From Paenibacillus_T sp033239625 (GTDB lineage Bacteria; Bacillota; Bacilli; Paenibacillales; Paenibacillaceae): a DNA stretch of 64,000 nt. Below, in pieces: positions 45,939 to 54,429 of the stretch (positions are counted from its first letter, which is position 1; each line of letters opens with the position of its first letter). The translations under genes and the position numbers were made by a program. The notes beneath the pieces are model-generated. The model was given only the letters and a program-made list of their open reading frames with translations. It had not been told where the DNA came from and ran no database searches. The stretch spans positions 1-64,000 of the forward strand of contig NZ_BTCK01000008.1 in the NCBI RefSeq assembly GCF_033239625.1, written 5' to 3'.

Positions 45939-47041
45939 AGAAGCAGGAATCGATCGGGTTCATCCAAACGGCTATTTTGTTGTTTGCCTTCTTGTCCGGC
46001 TCCTCGATTATTGTCATACCGGCGCCAGTCATTACCTATGCCTCTAATTCCGCGTGGTTGTCCCTTCTGCTGTCGATGTCGTTCGGGCTCGTCCTGCTTT
46101 CGATCATCCTTTATTTGCTCCGGCTTTATCCGGACAAGTCTTTCATCGGCATTTGCCGTGTGGCGATCGGCCGTTGGCCGACCGTCGTTGTAGCCTGTCT
46201 GATGCTAACGATGGCGTTCCATATGGCAACCGGCATCATCATCGATGTCGTCGCATTCATGAACAGTATGATGCTGCCCGAAACCCCCGGCTATGTCTTT
46301 ATGTGCCTAATGTTCATTATGTCGGCGCTATTGCTGCGTACCGGTATCGAGTCAATGGCTCGCATGTTTACGATCCTTACCGTCGTCGTTTTTTTCTGCT
46401 GGCTCACCGTCATCATCCTGCTTATACCGAGCTTTCACATGGAGTTTCTACAGCCGGTATTCCCCGATGGCATCAAGCCGACGCTGCTTGGCGGTTATCT
46501 GACTTCCGGCTTTCCCTATGGAGAGATTGTGCTGTTCGCCGTCATTCTCCCCTTCACCAAGGATATTAAGTCCAAGCCGCTTAAGCGGTCCTTGCTAGCA
46601 GTCATCCTGCTCAATGGCGCAATGTTAACCATTACAACGTTAAGTACGATTATGATACTCGGACCGATCGCGACAGAGAAAAAATATTCGTTATTCGTCC
46701 TGGCGCAAACGATCGAAATCGGCGATATTATCGAGCGAATCGAAGCCATTATCGGGATGTCCATGATTGCCGGTTCGCTAATGAAAGCATCGATCACGCT
46801 CTTCGCGATTCAAACGATCATTACGGAGTTGTTTGGTCTGCAGGACCACCGGCTCCTCTCCAATCCGCTGTGTCTGCTCGTCCAAATCATGTCACTGTCC
46901 ATGCCAACAACGATGAAGGCGTGGGAAGATCTTGTTCTCGTTATCCATCCGCTGTGGGTTGGCATTGCCTATATCCTCCCGTTTCTGCTCATTACGATTG
47001 TCGCATTCTTCAGACAACCTGCAAGAGCGGCACCTGCCTGA
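45935..47041 (+). CDS. GerB-family spore germination receptor, B subunit (permease-like)
   Basis: 368 residues with ten predicted membrane segments, of the amino-acid-permease-like endospore germination family that binds the germinant. It begins MKKQESIGFIQTAILLF; FLSGSSIIVIPAPV and YGEIVLFAVILPF are typical. The frame is open from 45686, but the real start is the ATG at 45935, which overlaps the stop of the small protein. It is the last subunit gene of the receptor. The stop at 47041 is followed by the LysM-GMC gene on the same strand with no clear terminator between. Confidence 0.92.
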   Translation: MKKQESIGFIQTAILLFAFLSGSSIIVIPAPVITYASNSAWLSLLLSMSFGLVLLSIILYLLRLYPDKSFIGICRVAIGRWPTVVVACLMLTMAFHMATGIIIDVVAFMNSMMLPETPGYVFMCLMFIMSALLLRTGIESMARMFTILTVVVFFCWLTVIILLIPSFHMEFLQPVFPDGIKPTLLGGYLTSGFPYGEIVLFAVILPFTKDIKSKPLKRSLLAVILLNGAMLTITTLSTIMILGPIATEKKYSLFVLAQTIEIGDIIERIEAIIGMSMIAGSLMKASITLFAIQTIITELFGLQDHRLLSNPLCLLVQIMSLSMPTTMKAWEDLVLVIHPLWVGIAYILPFLLITIVAFFRQPARAAPA

Positions 47042-47164
47042 AAGCGGCATGACACCGGCCTGTCTACGGTTCTATACCGGATACAGGCCGAATACATTTC
47101 AGGAAGCGCAGGGCAGCAGCACTTGGGAAGCACTGTCCCTATCGCGCAATGCTGGCAGGTCCCC

Positions 47165-48769
47165 ATGAAAGTTGGTGCGCGCATGCGTTGGTGTGTAACC
47201 AAACCTGGAGATTCATTGACGCTTATCGGACAACTGCTGCAAGTCGATCTCGAACAGTTATGCCGAATGAATCCACAGTTTGCTGCGAACAAACCCATCC
47301 AAGCAGGACAAATCATAGTCATACCTGATCATGCAAATGCAAGCCCCTCATCGCCCCTCACAGCAGTACGGCCCCCTCAACAAGGTTATTGTGCAGACAC
47401 GCTCCTTCCGCCTGCTCTCACGTTTCCCGAATGGGTGCCGCTCACCCCATTATCCCGAATGGAACAAACCGAATACGACATTCTCATCGTCGGAGCCGGA
47501 GCCGGAGGCTGCGCGGTGCTGCGCAGATTGTGTGAACGAATGGGCAGCCGGCGGTTAAAAATAGGGATTGTCGAACGAGGAAAGCTGCTGCTTCCTTCCC
47601 ATGCCCTCAATGTCCCGACGCTGTGGAACTGGGACCGCATGCAGCGTTATTATCAGAATCCAACGGTTACCGTTCCCGCCGGCAGGAACTGGCCCGAATT
47701 TCCAGGTGCCATTCTTGTCTTCGCCTTAGGCGGGCGCACCATATTCTGGGGATTAACGTGCGTGCGCATCCCGCCTTTCGAGTTCGCGAATTGGCCCATT
47801 TCCTATGCGGAATTGAAGCCTTATTATAAGATCGCAGAGACGATTCTGCTGGTGAACGAGGCGAAGTCTCCCATTAATGATCAACTGCTTGAAAGGTTGT
47901 GGCTGTCTGGTTACGCCGGCTCCACTGACGTTCCGGAAGCGGTGGCGCGCGGCCCTATTCCTCGATTCATGAGCGCAATCGAATTTATCGGGGATTCGCT
48001 TCGGATTGCTGCATTCGACTTGGCCGTCCAGACGCGGGCCGTTCGAATTCGAACGAAAGGAAACCGAGTATCAGGCGTTCATGTGATGGATGTCAATAAG
48101 CGCTCTTATATGCTTAAAGCTTCTACCGTTGTTGTCTCGGGCAGTACGTTCGAAACTCCGCGCCTGCTGCTTCATTCCGGTGTTCCGGGGAGAGCGATCG
48201 GTCATTATCTCTCGAATCATTCGTACATTAAAGCAGAGATTCCAAGCGGCGTGCCCGGCGGACGAGAGGGTACGATTAATATTATTGTTCCTCAGACTGA
48301 AACACGTCCTTACCAGTTCAAAATATTAGGCGGCCGTGATCTCGTCACCTATGACGTCGCCGGCAAAGTCGAGAACCGATTCGACAACTTCGTCTATCTG
48401 GACGAGCAGCGTCGAGACGACTTTGGCGTACCCGAGCTCCAGGTCCGCTTCTCTCACTCACCCGCTGATGAACAAGTCATGCGGCAAATGATTCAAGCGC
48501 TCGGAGACGTATCGGCTGCGATGCGCATTCAAGACCCGTGGCATTACTGCTTCTGGCCTCCGGGATTCGACAACCACGACTACGGAACATGTCGAATGGG
48601 CAGCGACCCTCTCACATCCGCAACCGACCGGAACGGCCGGATTCACGGCATGGAAGGGTTGTACATCTCCGACGCCAGCGTATTCCCTACGCTCGGGGCG
48701 GCCAATCCTCTACTGACGAACGTCGCGCTCTCGACGCGGCTCGCGGATCATTTGCTAAGCAAGCTATGA
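47165..48769 (+). CDS. LysM-GMC oxidoreductase fusion
   Basis: 534 residues. About residues 8-58 form a LysM module (VTKPGDSLTLIGQLLQVD, NKPIQAGQIIVIP), which binds peptidoglycan-like glycans. A proline-rich linker follows, then a GMC-type FAD oxidoreductase from about 100 to the end: FAD-binding ILIVGAGAGGCAVL, GGRTIFWGLTCVRIPPFEF and the C-terminal CRMGSDP with NPLLTNVALSTRLADHLL. There is no signal peptide. The start is uncertain (ATG 47165, ATG 47183, TTG 47123); none has a strong ribosome site. Its position after the ger operon and its LysM module suggest association with the spore cortex or coat, which is inference. Confidence 0.85.
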   Translation: MKVGARMRWCVTKPGDSLTLIGQLLQVDLEQLCRMNPQFAANKPIQAGQIIVIPDHANASPSSPLTAVRPPQQGYCADTLLPPALTFPEWVPLTPLSRMEQTEYDILIVGAGAGGCAVLRRLCERMGSRRLKIGIVERGKLLLPSHALNVPTLWNWDRMQRYYQNPTVTVPAGRNWPEFPGAILVFALGGRTIFWGLTCVRIPPFEFANWPISYAELKPYYKIAETILLVNEAKSPINDQLLERLWLSGYAGSTDVPEAVARGPIPRFMSAIEFIGDSLRIAAFDLAVQTRAVRIRTKGNRVSGVHVMDVNKRSYMLKASTVVVSGSTFETPRLLLHSGVPGRAIGHYLSNHSYIKAEIPSGVPGGREGTINIIVPQTETRPYQFKILGGRDLVTYDVAGKVENRFDNFVYLDEQRRDDFGVPELQVRFSHSPADEQVMRQMIQALGDVSAAMRIQDPWHYCFWPPGFDNHDYGTCRMGSDPLTSATDRNGRIHGMEGLYISDASVFPTLGAANPLLTNVALSTRLADHLLSKL

Positions 48770-48778
48770 ACGAGAATA

Positions 48779-48812
48779 AATAAGCGGCCGACTTGAATTG
48801 TCGACCGCTTTG
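48779..48812. terminator. Terminator after the LysM-GMC gene
   Basis: AAGCGGCCGAC (48782-48792) pairs with GTCGACCGCTT (48800-48810) with one mismatch. The T-runs are short. Confidence 0.7.
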
Positions 48813-48819
48813 ATCTTGC

Positions 48820-48942
48820 TTACACCCCTCGATCCAAACCGCCCAGCAGCGCATCCGTCTCTCGCAGCGTCGCCCCGATCGATTCGCGGATGACGAGCTC
48901 TGCATAACGATCCGTCGGCGTCGGCGAGATCGTGAATGCCCT
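48820..48942 (-). pseudogene. Possible C-terminal remnant of a LacI-family regulator
   Basis: A minus-strand frame of about 40 codons with a normal stop at 48820-48822 reads TDRYAELVIRESIGATLRE, like the end of LacI-family proteins (xxLVxREST). The upstream codons are interrupted by a stop near 48945, and nothing else of the gene remains. SpoVR now occupies the other side. The evidence is short, so this is tentative. Confidence 0.35.
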
Positions 48943-49009
48943 TCAGGCATATCCTCCTTCGCTGAGACATACCTATGGTATGAAACGTATTATCTCGCTC
49001 GGAGGGATC

Positions 49010-50452
49010 ATGCCGATGAAACAAGACGAAATCCGCCAACTCGAGCGGGCGATTGATGAGATTACGGAGATCGCCCAAGGGTTCGGCCTCGACTTTTATC
49101 CGATGCGCTATGAAATCTGCCCCGCCGACATTATCTACACGTTCGGGGCGTACGGCATGCCGACACGGTTCAGTCATTGGAGCTTCGGGAAGACGTTCAA
49201 TAAGATGAAAATGCAGTACGACTTCGGTCTAAGCAAAATCTATGAGCTCGTCATCAACTCCAATCCGTGTTATGCGTTCCTGCTCGACGGCAACTCGCTT
49301 ATACAGAACAAGCTGATCGTCGCTCACGTGCTCGCGCACTGCGACTTCTTCAAGAACAATGCCCGTTTCAGCCAGACTAACCGCAATATGGTCGAGAGCA
49401 TGTCCGCCACAGCAGAGCGTGTAGCACAGTATGAATTGGAGTATGGCTCCGAGCGGGTGGAGAAGTTTATCGATTCCGTGCTTGCGATTCAGGAGCACAT
49501 CGATCCGAGAATTATGAGACCCTACAACCTCGATAAAGCTCGTTACATCGAGATGGTCGAGCGTGAGAACGCCAGATCCAGCAAGCAGCCGGAGGTAGAG
49601 GGCGCTTACGACGATCTCTGGTCTCTCGACCAGACAGAACGCGAGAATGCGCAGGAAGCTGCCGGCGTCCGATTCCCGCCTGAGCCCGAGAAGGATCTGG
49701 TCTGGTTCATCGAAGAATACTCCTCCATCCTCGAGGACTGGCAGCGCGACATCATGTCGATGCTCCGTGACGAGATGCTCTACTTCTGGCCGCAGCTGGA
49801 GACGAAGATTATGAACGAAGGCTGGGCGTCCTACTGGCATCAGCGCATCATTCGCGAGCTGGATCTGACGAGCGAAGAAACGATTGAATTCGCTAAGCTG
49901 AACAGCTCTGTCGTTGTCCCTTCACGGCATACGCTGAACCCTTACTACCTCGGGCTGAAGATCTTCGAGCATATCGAGAAGCGTTGGGACAATCCGACGC
50001 AAGAGGAGCGCGAACGGTTCGGCATGAAGCCGGGCAAAGGCCGCGAGAAGATCTTCGAGGTGCGCGAGGAGGATGCGGATATCTCGTTCCTGCGCAACTA
50101 CCTCGACAAGCAGCTGGTGAAGGATCTAGATTTGTATGTTTTCGAGAAGAAAGGTCCGGAGTGGAAAATTACCGATAAAGCGTGGGCCAATATCCGCGAC
50201 CAGCTCGTCACCTCCCGCGTCAACGGCGGCTTCCCGAGCATCGTCGTGCAGGACGGCGATTTCAATCGCATCGGCGAAATGTATCTGAAGCACCGCTACG
50301 AGGGCGTCGAGCTCGATCTCAAGTATCTCGAGCGCACCCTCCCTCATATCGTGTCGCTGTGGGGCAAGTCGATCCACCTCGAGACGGTGATCGAGGATAA
50401 GAAGATCGTGTTCAGCTGCGACGGGAAGAAGACGAGTCGGAAGTTTATTTGA
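49010..50452 (+). CDS. spoVR: SpoVR-family protein
   Basis: 480 residues covering the full SpoVR domain, which is involved in spore cortex formation in Bacillus. Recognisable blocks are DFYPMRYEICPADIIYTFGAYG, MPTRFSHWSFGK, VIAHVLAHCDFFKNN-like (here IVAHVLAHCDFFKNN) and NEGWASYWHQRI. I start at the ATG at 49010, which follows GGAGGGATC; another ATG two codons later is possible, and the 26-codon extension to 48932 is not like the family. It is transcribed alone, ending at a strong terminator. Its codon use and GC content are higher than in the sugar region, in keeping with a conserved gene. Confidence 0.95.
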   Translation: MPMKQDEIRQLERAIDEITEIAQGFGLDFYPMRYEICPADIIYTFGAYGMPTRFSHWSFGKTFNKMKMQYDFGLSKIYELVINSNPCYAFLLDGNSLIQNKLIVAHVLAHCDFFKNNARFSQTNRNMVESMSATAERVAQYELEYGSERVEKFIDSVLAIQEHIDPRIMRPYNLDKARYIEMVERENARSSKQPEVEGAYDDLWSLDQTERENAQEAAGVRFPPEPEKDLVWFIEEYSSILEDWQRDIMSMLRDEMLYFWPQLETKIMNEGWASYWHQRIIRELDLTSEETIEFAKLNSSVVVPSRHTLNPYYLGLKIFEHIEKRWDNPTQEERERFGMKPGKGREKIFEVREEDADISFLRNYLDKQLVKDLDLYVFEKKGPEWKITDKAWANIRDQLVTSRVNGGFPSIVVQDGDFNRIGEMYLKHRYEGVELDLKYLERTLPHIVSLWGKSIHLETVIEDKKIVFSCDGKKTSRKFI

Positions 50453-50459
50453 ATTAGGC

Positions 50460-50496
50460 ATCCTGAGAGTCGGTTAACGGCTCTCGGGATTTTTTA
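50460..50496 (+). terminator. Terminator of spoVR
   Basis: ATCCTGAGAG (50460-50469) pairs with CTCTCGGGAT (50481-50490), followed by TTTTT, 7 bp after the stop. Confidence 0.88.
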
Positions 50497-50818
50497 TTTT
50501 CATAGCAGCGGCTGGTGGTTAACGGTTGTGACTATGCTAATTGTCTGAAAATACGTCATTTCCACCTCTAACGGGTGCTGTTGGGCTTATTGCATCATTT
50601 GTCACACGAAAGTGGACTTGCAGCGTTCAATAACGACTATGGCAACCGTAAGCGTAAGAACCACGCCAATGAAGCCGCAATAGCCACTGTGGCAACCGTT
50701 GCACAGCACGATTCGCGAATACCTTCTAACTCCCTATGAAAATAGTATGCGCTTCCAAGCAATTCCTATATAATGGAACGCGATAGACACTCTCTCCGAA
50801 ATGGGGTTAATTACGATT
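50497..50818. other. Intergenic region, promoter of the parvulin gene
   Basis: About 320 bp without a convincing gene. TGGCAACCGT occurs twice (near 50640 and 50691). A TATAAT (50769-50774) lies 45 bp before the next start as a likely -10 box, with no good -35 at the right distance. Confidence 0.4.
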
Positions 50819-51916
50819 ATGTACAAGCTTAAGCATGTCATTGTATCCTTCTGCGCTGGCGCATTGTTCTTCAGCGGCGTCAGCTACGCGGCGGACCCGA
50901 GCAAGATCGAGGCCGTCGTGAAGCCCTTGAAATTGTTCTTCGACGGCGTCGAGAAGAAAGTGCCGAACAAGCAGCCAACCATCGTGTACAACGGCACAAC
51001 GTATGTGCCGCTTCGTTTTGCAGCGGATGCGTTTGGACAAGGCGTGCGTTATGACGGCGCCAAGTCGTCCATCTTCTTTACCTCTCCGAAGCAGCGCACA
51101 GGCAGCGACCTCATAGCGACAGTGAATGGCATCGGGATTAAGCAGCAGCAATTGTTTGATGCCTTGATTAAAGGCAACAACGGCAATAGTGCTCTCGACG
51201 GACTTATTAATAATGAGCTCCTGAAACAAGCGGCTGACTCGCAGGGCATCGTCATTACCGATGAGGACATTCAACGCGAACTGAACCTCATTATACAAAG
51301 CATGGGCTCTCGAGAAAACTTCGAGCTGGCGCTGGAACAATACCAGATGACGGAGGAAGACCTGCAGCCGGATTTGCTGTACCAGGCTCGATTGCGCAAG
51401 CTTCTCTCCTCACAAATCAATATTTCAGAAAGTGCAATCCGCACTTATTACGATGAGAATAAATCATCGTTCGGTACACCTGAGCAAGTACGCGCCTCCC
51501 ATATTCTTGTGGAAACCAAGGCGGAGGCCGACGCGATCTATACGCAATTGAAGAACGGCGCCGACTTCGCACAGGTAGCGAAAGAGAAATCAATTGATAC
51601 AGGGTCTGCTGTAGGCGGAGGCGATCTGAACTACTTCCAGCGTGGGGACATGGTTGCCGAGTTCGAGGATGCGGCATTCTCGCTCAAGGTTGGTGAAATC
51701 AGTCAACCTGTTCAATCCGATTTTGGCTATCATCTCATTCTTGTAACGGATCATAAATCAGCGGTCACGAAGACATTCGAAGATGTCAAAGAGCAAATCA
51801 AGGACACGTTGACTTCGCAGAAGATCTACGAACTGGCCCAAACCTTCGTGAGCGAGCTTCGCGCCAAAGCAGATATTAAAAATCTGCTGGCACCAAGCAC
51901 TACGAGCAGCAAGTAA
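50819..51916 (+). CDS. Secreted PrsA-like peptidyl-prolyl isomerase with stalk domain
   Basis: 365 residues. A signal peptide covers about residues 1-24 (VSYAADP), without a lipobox, so unlike PrsA it is not a lipoprotein. About 28-82 is a copper-amine-oxidase-N-like stalk domain (TYVPLRFAADAFG). A SurA/PrsA-type N-lobe follows (NGIGIKQQQLFDALI), then a parvulin domain at about 205-300 (VRASHILVETKAEADAI, GGGDLNYFQRGDMV, VQSDFGYHLILV). It should help exported proteins, such as the many hydrolases here, to fold outside the membrane. The start is the ATG at 50819; a second ATG at 50801 lacks a ribosome site. Confidence 0.88.
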   Translation: MYKLKHVIVSFCAGALFFSGVSYAADPSKIEAVVKPLKLFFDGVEKKVPNKQPTIVYNGTTYVPLRFAADAFGQGVRYDGAKSSIFFTSPKQRTGSDLIATVNGIGIKQQQLFDALIKGNNGNSALDGLINNELLKQAADSQGIVITDEDIQRELNLIIQSMGSRENFELALEQYQMTEEDLQPDLLYQARLRKLLSSQINISESAIRTYYDENKSSFGTPEQVRASHILVETKAEADAIYTQLKNGADFAQVAKEKSIDTGSAVGGGDLNYFQRGDMVAEFEDAAFSLKVGEISQPVQSDFGYHLILVTDHKSAVTKTFEDVKEQIKDTLTSQKIYELAQTFVSELRAKADIKNLLAPSTTSSK

Positions 51917-51935
51917 TCACCCTGTACACGTACAC

Positions 51936-51984
51936 AAAACAGCCGCCACATCGGAGCTTCTCCGACCGTGTGCGGCTGTTTTCT
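51936..51984 (+). terminator. Terminator of the parvulin gene
   Basis: AAAACAGCCGC pairs with GCGGCTGTTTT, with an inner CGGA/TCCG hairpin, 20 bp after the stop. Confidence 0.9.
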
Positions 51985-52059
51985 TAAACGTCGATACATG
52001 AAGATTCCGTAAAAGGACCATTTCTTGCAAGTTAGGGATGCAATTCTCCAATTTTGTTG

Positions 52060-52112
52060 TTGTATTCAACTCAAATTTGAGTATAATAAGCAACGATAGT
52101 CAAATTTGAGTA
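52060..52112 (+). promoter_or_regulatory. Promoter and two palindromic operators of the MFS-padR operon
   Basis: -35 TTGTAT (52060-52065), 16 bp, -10 TATAAT (52082-52087). A perfect palindrome ACTCAAATTTGAGT (52069-52082) fills the spacer, and a second copy AGTCAAATTTGAGT (52098-52111) lies over the start of transcription, centre to centre 29 bp. The likely binder is the PadR protein encoded at 53742. Confidence 0.75.
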
Positions 52113-52133
52113 CGTTTCGAAAGGAAGTAGACA

Positions 52134-53735
52134 ATGGACGCAAAGAAAAGCAACGTGAAGCTGGTCGTCGCCGGCCTGCTCCTCGGGCTGTTCATGGCAT
52201 CGCTCGACCAGACAATCGTCTCGACTGCGATGACCACTATTATTAAGAAGCTTGGCGGCTTCGAGAGCTTCATATGGGTGTACTCCGCGTACATGATCGC
52301 GATGGTCGTCTCGACGCCGATTATCGGCAAGCTGTCCGACATGTACGGACGCAAACGGTTTTTCCTGTTAGGTCTTGTGTTGTTCATCGGGGGTTCCGTC
52401 CTATGCGGTACGGCTCAGAACATGGAACAGCTCATTATCTATCGGGCGATTCAAGGGATTGGCGGCGGTGCGCTGATGCCGATCGTATTCACGATTATTT
52501 TCGACCTGTTCCCAGCCGAGAAACGCGGCAAAATGATGGGTCTGTTCGGCGCCGTATTCGGCATCTCCAGCGTATTCGGCCCGATCTTAGGCGGCGCGAT
52601 TACGGACAACTGGAGCTGGCGCTGGATTTTCTACATTAACGTTCCTATCGGCATTCTCTCGATTCTATTCATCGCACAGGCTTACCATGAGAACAAGAAT
52701 CCACGCAAGCAAAGTATCGACTGGCTCGGCGCCATCACGCTTACGGCTGCGATTCTGTTCCTGATGTTCGGTCTCGAACTTGGCGGTACGGACGGATGGG
52801 CATGGGATTCAGTTAAGACGATTTCCTTGTTCATTGGTGCTATCGTATTCGTCGGTCTGTTCCTTCTAGCGGAGATGAAGGCAAAGGATCCAATCATCAA
52901 GCTCAGCCTGTTCGGCAACAAGCTGTTCACGAGCAGCATGATGATCTGTTTGCTGTACGGCGGCGTTATGATCGCAGGCGCTACGTACATTCCGATTTTC
53001 ATCCAAGGCGTATTCAACAAAACAGCTACCGAAACGAGCACCGTACTTATTCCGATGATGCTCGGCGTCGTCGTCAGTGCGCAGATCGGCGGACGGATCG
53101 CTCACAAATTCGCATACCGCAGCATTATGCTCGTATCCGTATGCGTACTTATCATTGGCACATCCCTTCTCGGCTACGCACTCAGCGATGAAACGAGCCG
53201 TCTAGTCATTTCGTTGTACATGATCATTATCGGTCTCGGTATGGGCGTATCGTTCTCGCTGCTTAACATCTCGACGCTTAACGCCGTTCCGCCGCAATTC
53301 AAAGGTTCGGCCTCGTCGCTCATTATGTTCTTCCGCACGATCGGCTCCGCACTTGCAATCGCGGTGTTCGGCGCAACGCAGAAGCATACTTTCCAAGAGG
53401 GTATCGGTTCCCTGCCGAACTTGAACCCCGAACTCGCCGAGAAAATCAAAGGCGGCCAAGCGCTGCTTGACCCTGAAGTTCAGCAGCAGATGGGCATGCC
53501 GGCAGACGTCGTTAAGCTGCTGATCGGCAAGCTGTCGGACTCCATTATTCACGGCGTGTTCCAATGGACGGTTATTCTGCCGGCTGTTGCGTTCGTCTTC
53601 GTGCTGCTGATGGGCCGCGCCCGTCTCGAGCTCTCGAAGCCCGGCGCGCAAGGCGCACCAGGCGGTCATGGTCCATCCGGTGCCGGTGCCGCTGGCGGCG
53701 CAGGCAAACCAGACCCATCCTACCAGAAGGGTTGA
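52134..53735 (+). CDS. DHA2-family (EmrB/QacA-type) drug exporter
   Basis: 533 residues with about 14 membrane segments. The family motifs are SLDQTIVSTAMTTI in segment 1, motif A GKLSDMYGRKRFF, and the GxxxGPxxGG motif VFGPILGGAIT in segment 5. It exports hydrophobic compounds using the proton gradient. The C-terminus has an unusual tail of about 30 residues rich in Gly, Ala and Pro (GAQGAPGGHGPSG) before the stop. It is followed 6 bp later by padR. Both should be expressed from the operator-containing promoter at 52060 when PadR binds its ligand. Confidence 0.92.
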   Translation: MDAKKSNVKLVVAGLLLGLFMASLDQTIVSTAMTTIIKKLGGFESFIWVYSAYMIAMVVSTPIIGKLSDMYGRKRFFLLGLVLFIGGSVLCGTAQNMEQLIIYRAIQGIGGGALMPIVFTIIFDLFPAEKRGKMMGLFGAVFGISSVFGPILGGAITDNWSWRWIFYINVPIGILSILFIAQAYHENKNPRKQSIDWLGAITLTAAILFLMFGLELGGTDGWAWDSVKTISLFIGAIVFVGLFLLAEMKAKDPIIKLSLFGNKLFTSSMMICLLYGGVMIAGATYIPIFIQGVFNKTATETSTVLIPMMLGVVVSAQIGGRIAHKFAYRSIMLVSVCVLIIGTSLLGYALSDETSRLVISLYMIIIGLGMGVSFSLLNISTLNAVPPQFKGSASSLIMFFRTIGSALAIAVFGATQKHTFQEGIGSLPNLNPELAEKIKGGQALLDPEVQQQMGMPADVVKLLIGKLSDSIIHGVFQWTVILPAVAFVFVLLMGRARLELSKPGAQGAPGGHGPSGAGAAGGAGKPDPSYQKG

Positions 53736-53741
53736 TCGATC

Positions 53742-54341
53742 ATGTCAATGAGGCTGCTAGTTCTAGGATTGCTAATGGAAGGCAACAAGCACCCTTATGA
53801 GATCAGACAAACGATCAAAGCCCGCAACTGGAACGAAACGTTCAAGCTTCGCGACGGATCGCTCTACTATGCCGTCGACCAGCTTCGTGAAGACGGACTG
53901 GTCGAAGCAGCCGAGGTCGTACCGGTACCGGGCGAGAATCGACCGGACAAAACGATATTCCGCATAACGGACGCCGGCCGCGAAGCTTTCATCAAGCTGG
54001 TCTACCAGCAGTTCGAGCAAAGCTCTTATCCGCAGCATCCGGTATTCATGGCGCTGCCGTTCGTCCGCCACCTTGAGCCGGAGACGATCGTTCCGCTCAT
54101 CGAGAAGCAGATCGCGAGCTGCGAGACAAGGCTGGCTAGGCTGCGCGCTATCTTCGAGCTTAAGGCGCCATACATTCCGGCCGGTTCTGCGATGTTCATC
54201 CGCGGCTGTATTCAGTTCAGCGAGACCGAATTGAATTGGCTGAACGAGACGCTTGCCGAAGCCCGCTCCGGCAAGCTGTTCGAAGGTCCGAAGTGGTCGG
54301 CCGAGCAGATCGAGGCGTTCCGCAAGGAAATGGGATTTTGA
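53742..54341 (+). CDS. PadR-family transcriptional repressor
   Basis: 199 residues. An N-terminal winged helix carries the family pattern LLMEGNKHPYEIRQTI, RDGSLYYAVDQLREDGLVEA, and a C-terminal helical dimerisation domain follows. The first ATG is used; a second lies two codons on. It lies 6 bp after the exporter gene and so is co-expressed, the normal autoregulated arrangement for PadR and a drug pump. The twin TCAAATTTGA palindromes before the exporter are its likely binding sites. Confidence 0.93.
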   Translation: MSMRLLVLGLLMEGNKHPYEIRQTIKARNWNETFKLRDGSLYYAVDQLREDGLVEAAEVVPVPGENRPDKTIFRITDAGREAFIKLVYQQFEQSSYPQHPVFMALPFVRHLEPETIVPLIEKQIASCETRLARLRAIFELKAPYIPAGSAMFIRGCIQFSETELNWLNETLAEARSGKLFEGPKWSAEQIEAFRKEMGF

Positions 54342-54347
54342 CGCAAT

Positions 54348-54399
54348 AGAAGAAGCCGTCAGGCATCGGTGGGAGTCCGATTGCTTGACGGCTTCTTTT
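54348..54399 (+). terminator. Terminator of the MFS-padR operon
   Basis: AGAAGCCGTCA pairs with TGACGGCTTCT, followed by TTTTG, immediately after the padR stop. Confidence 0.9.
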
Positions 54400-54429
54400 G
54401 TGCAAATAGAAGATTAGCAACTTAAGAAA

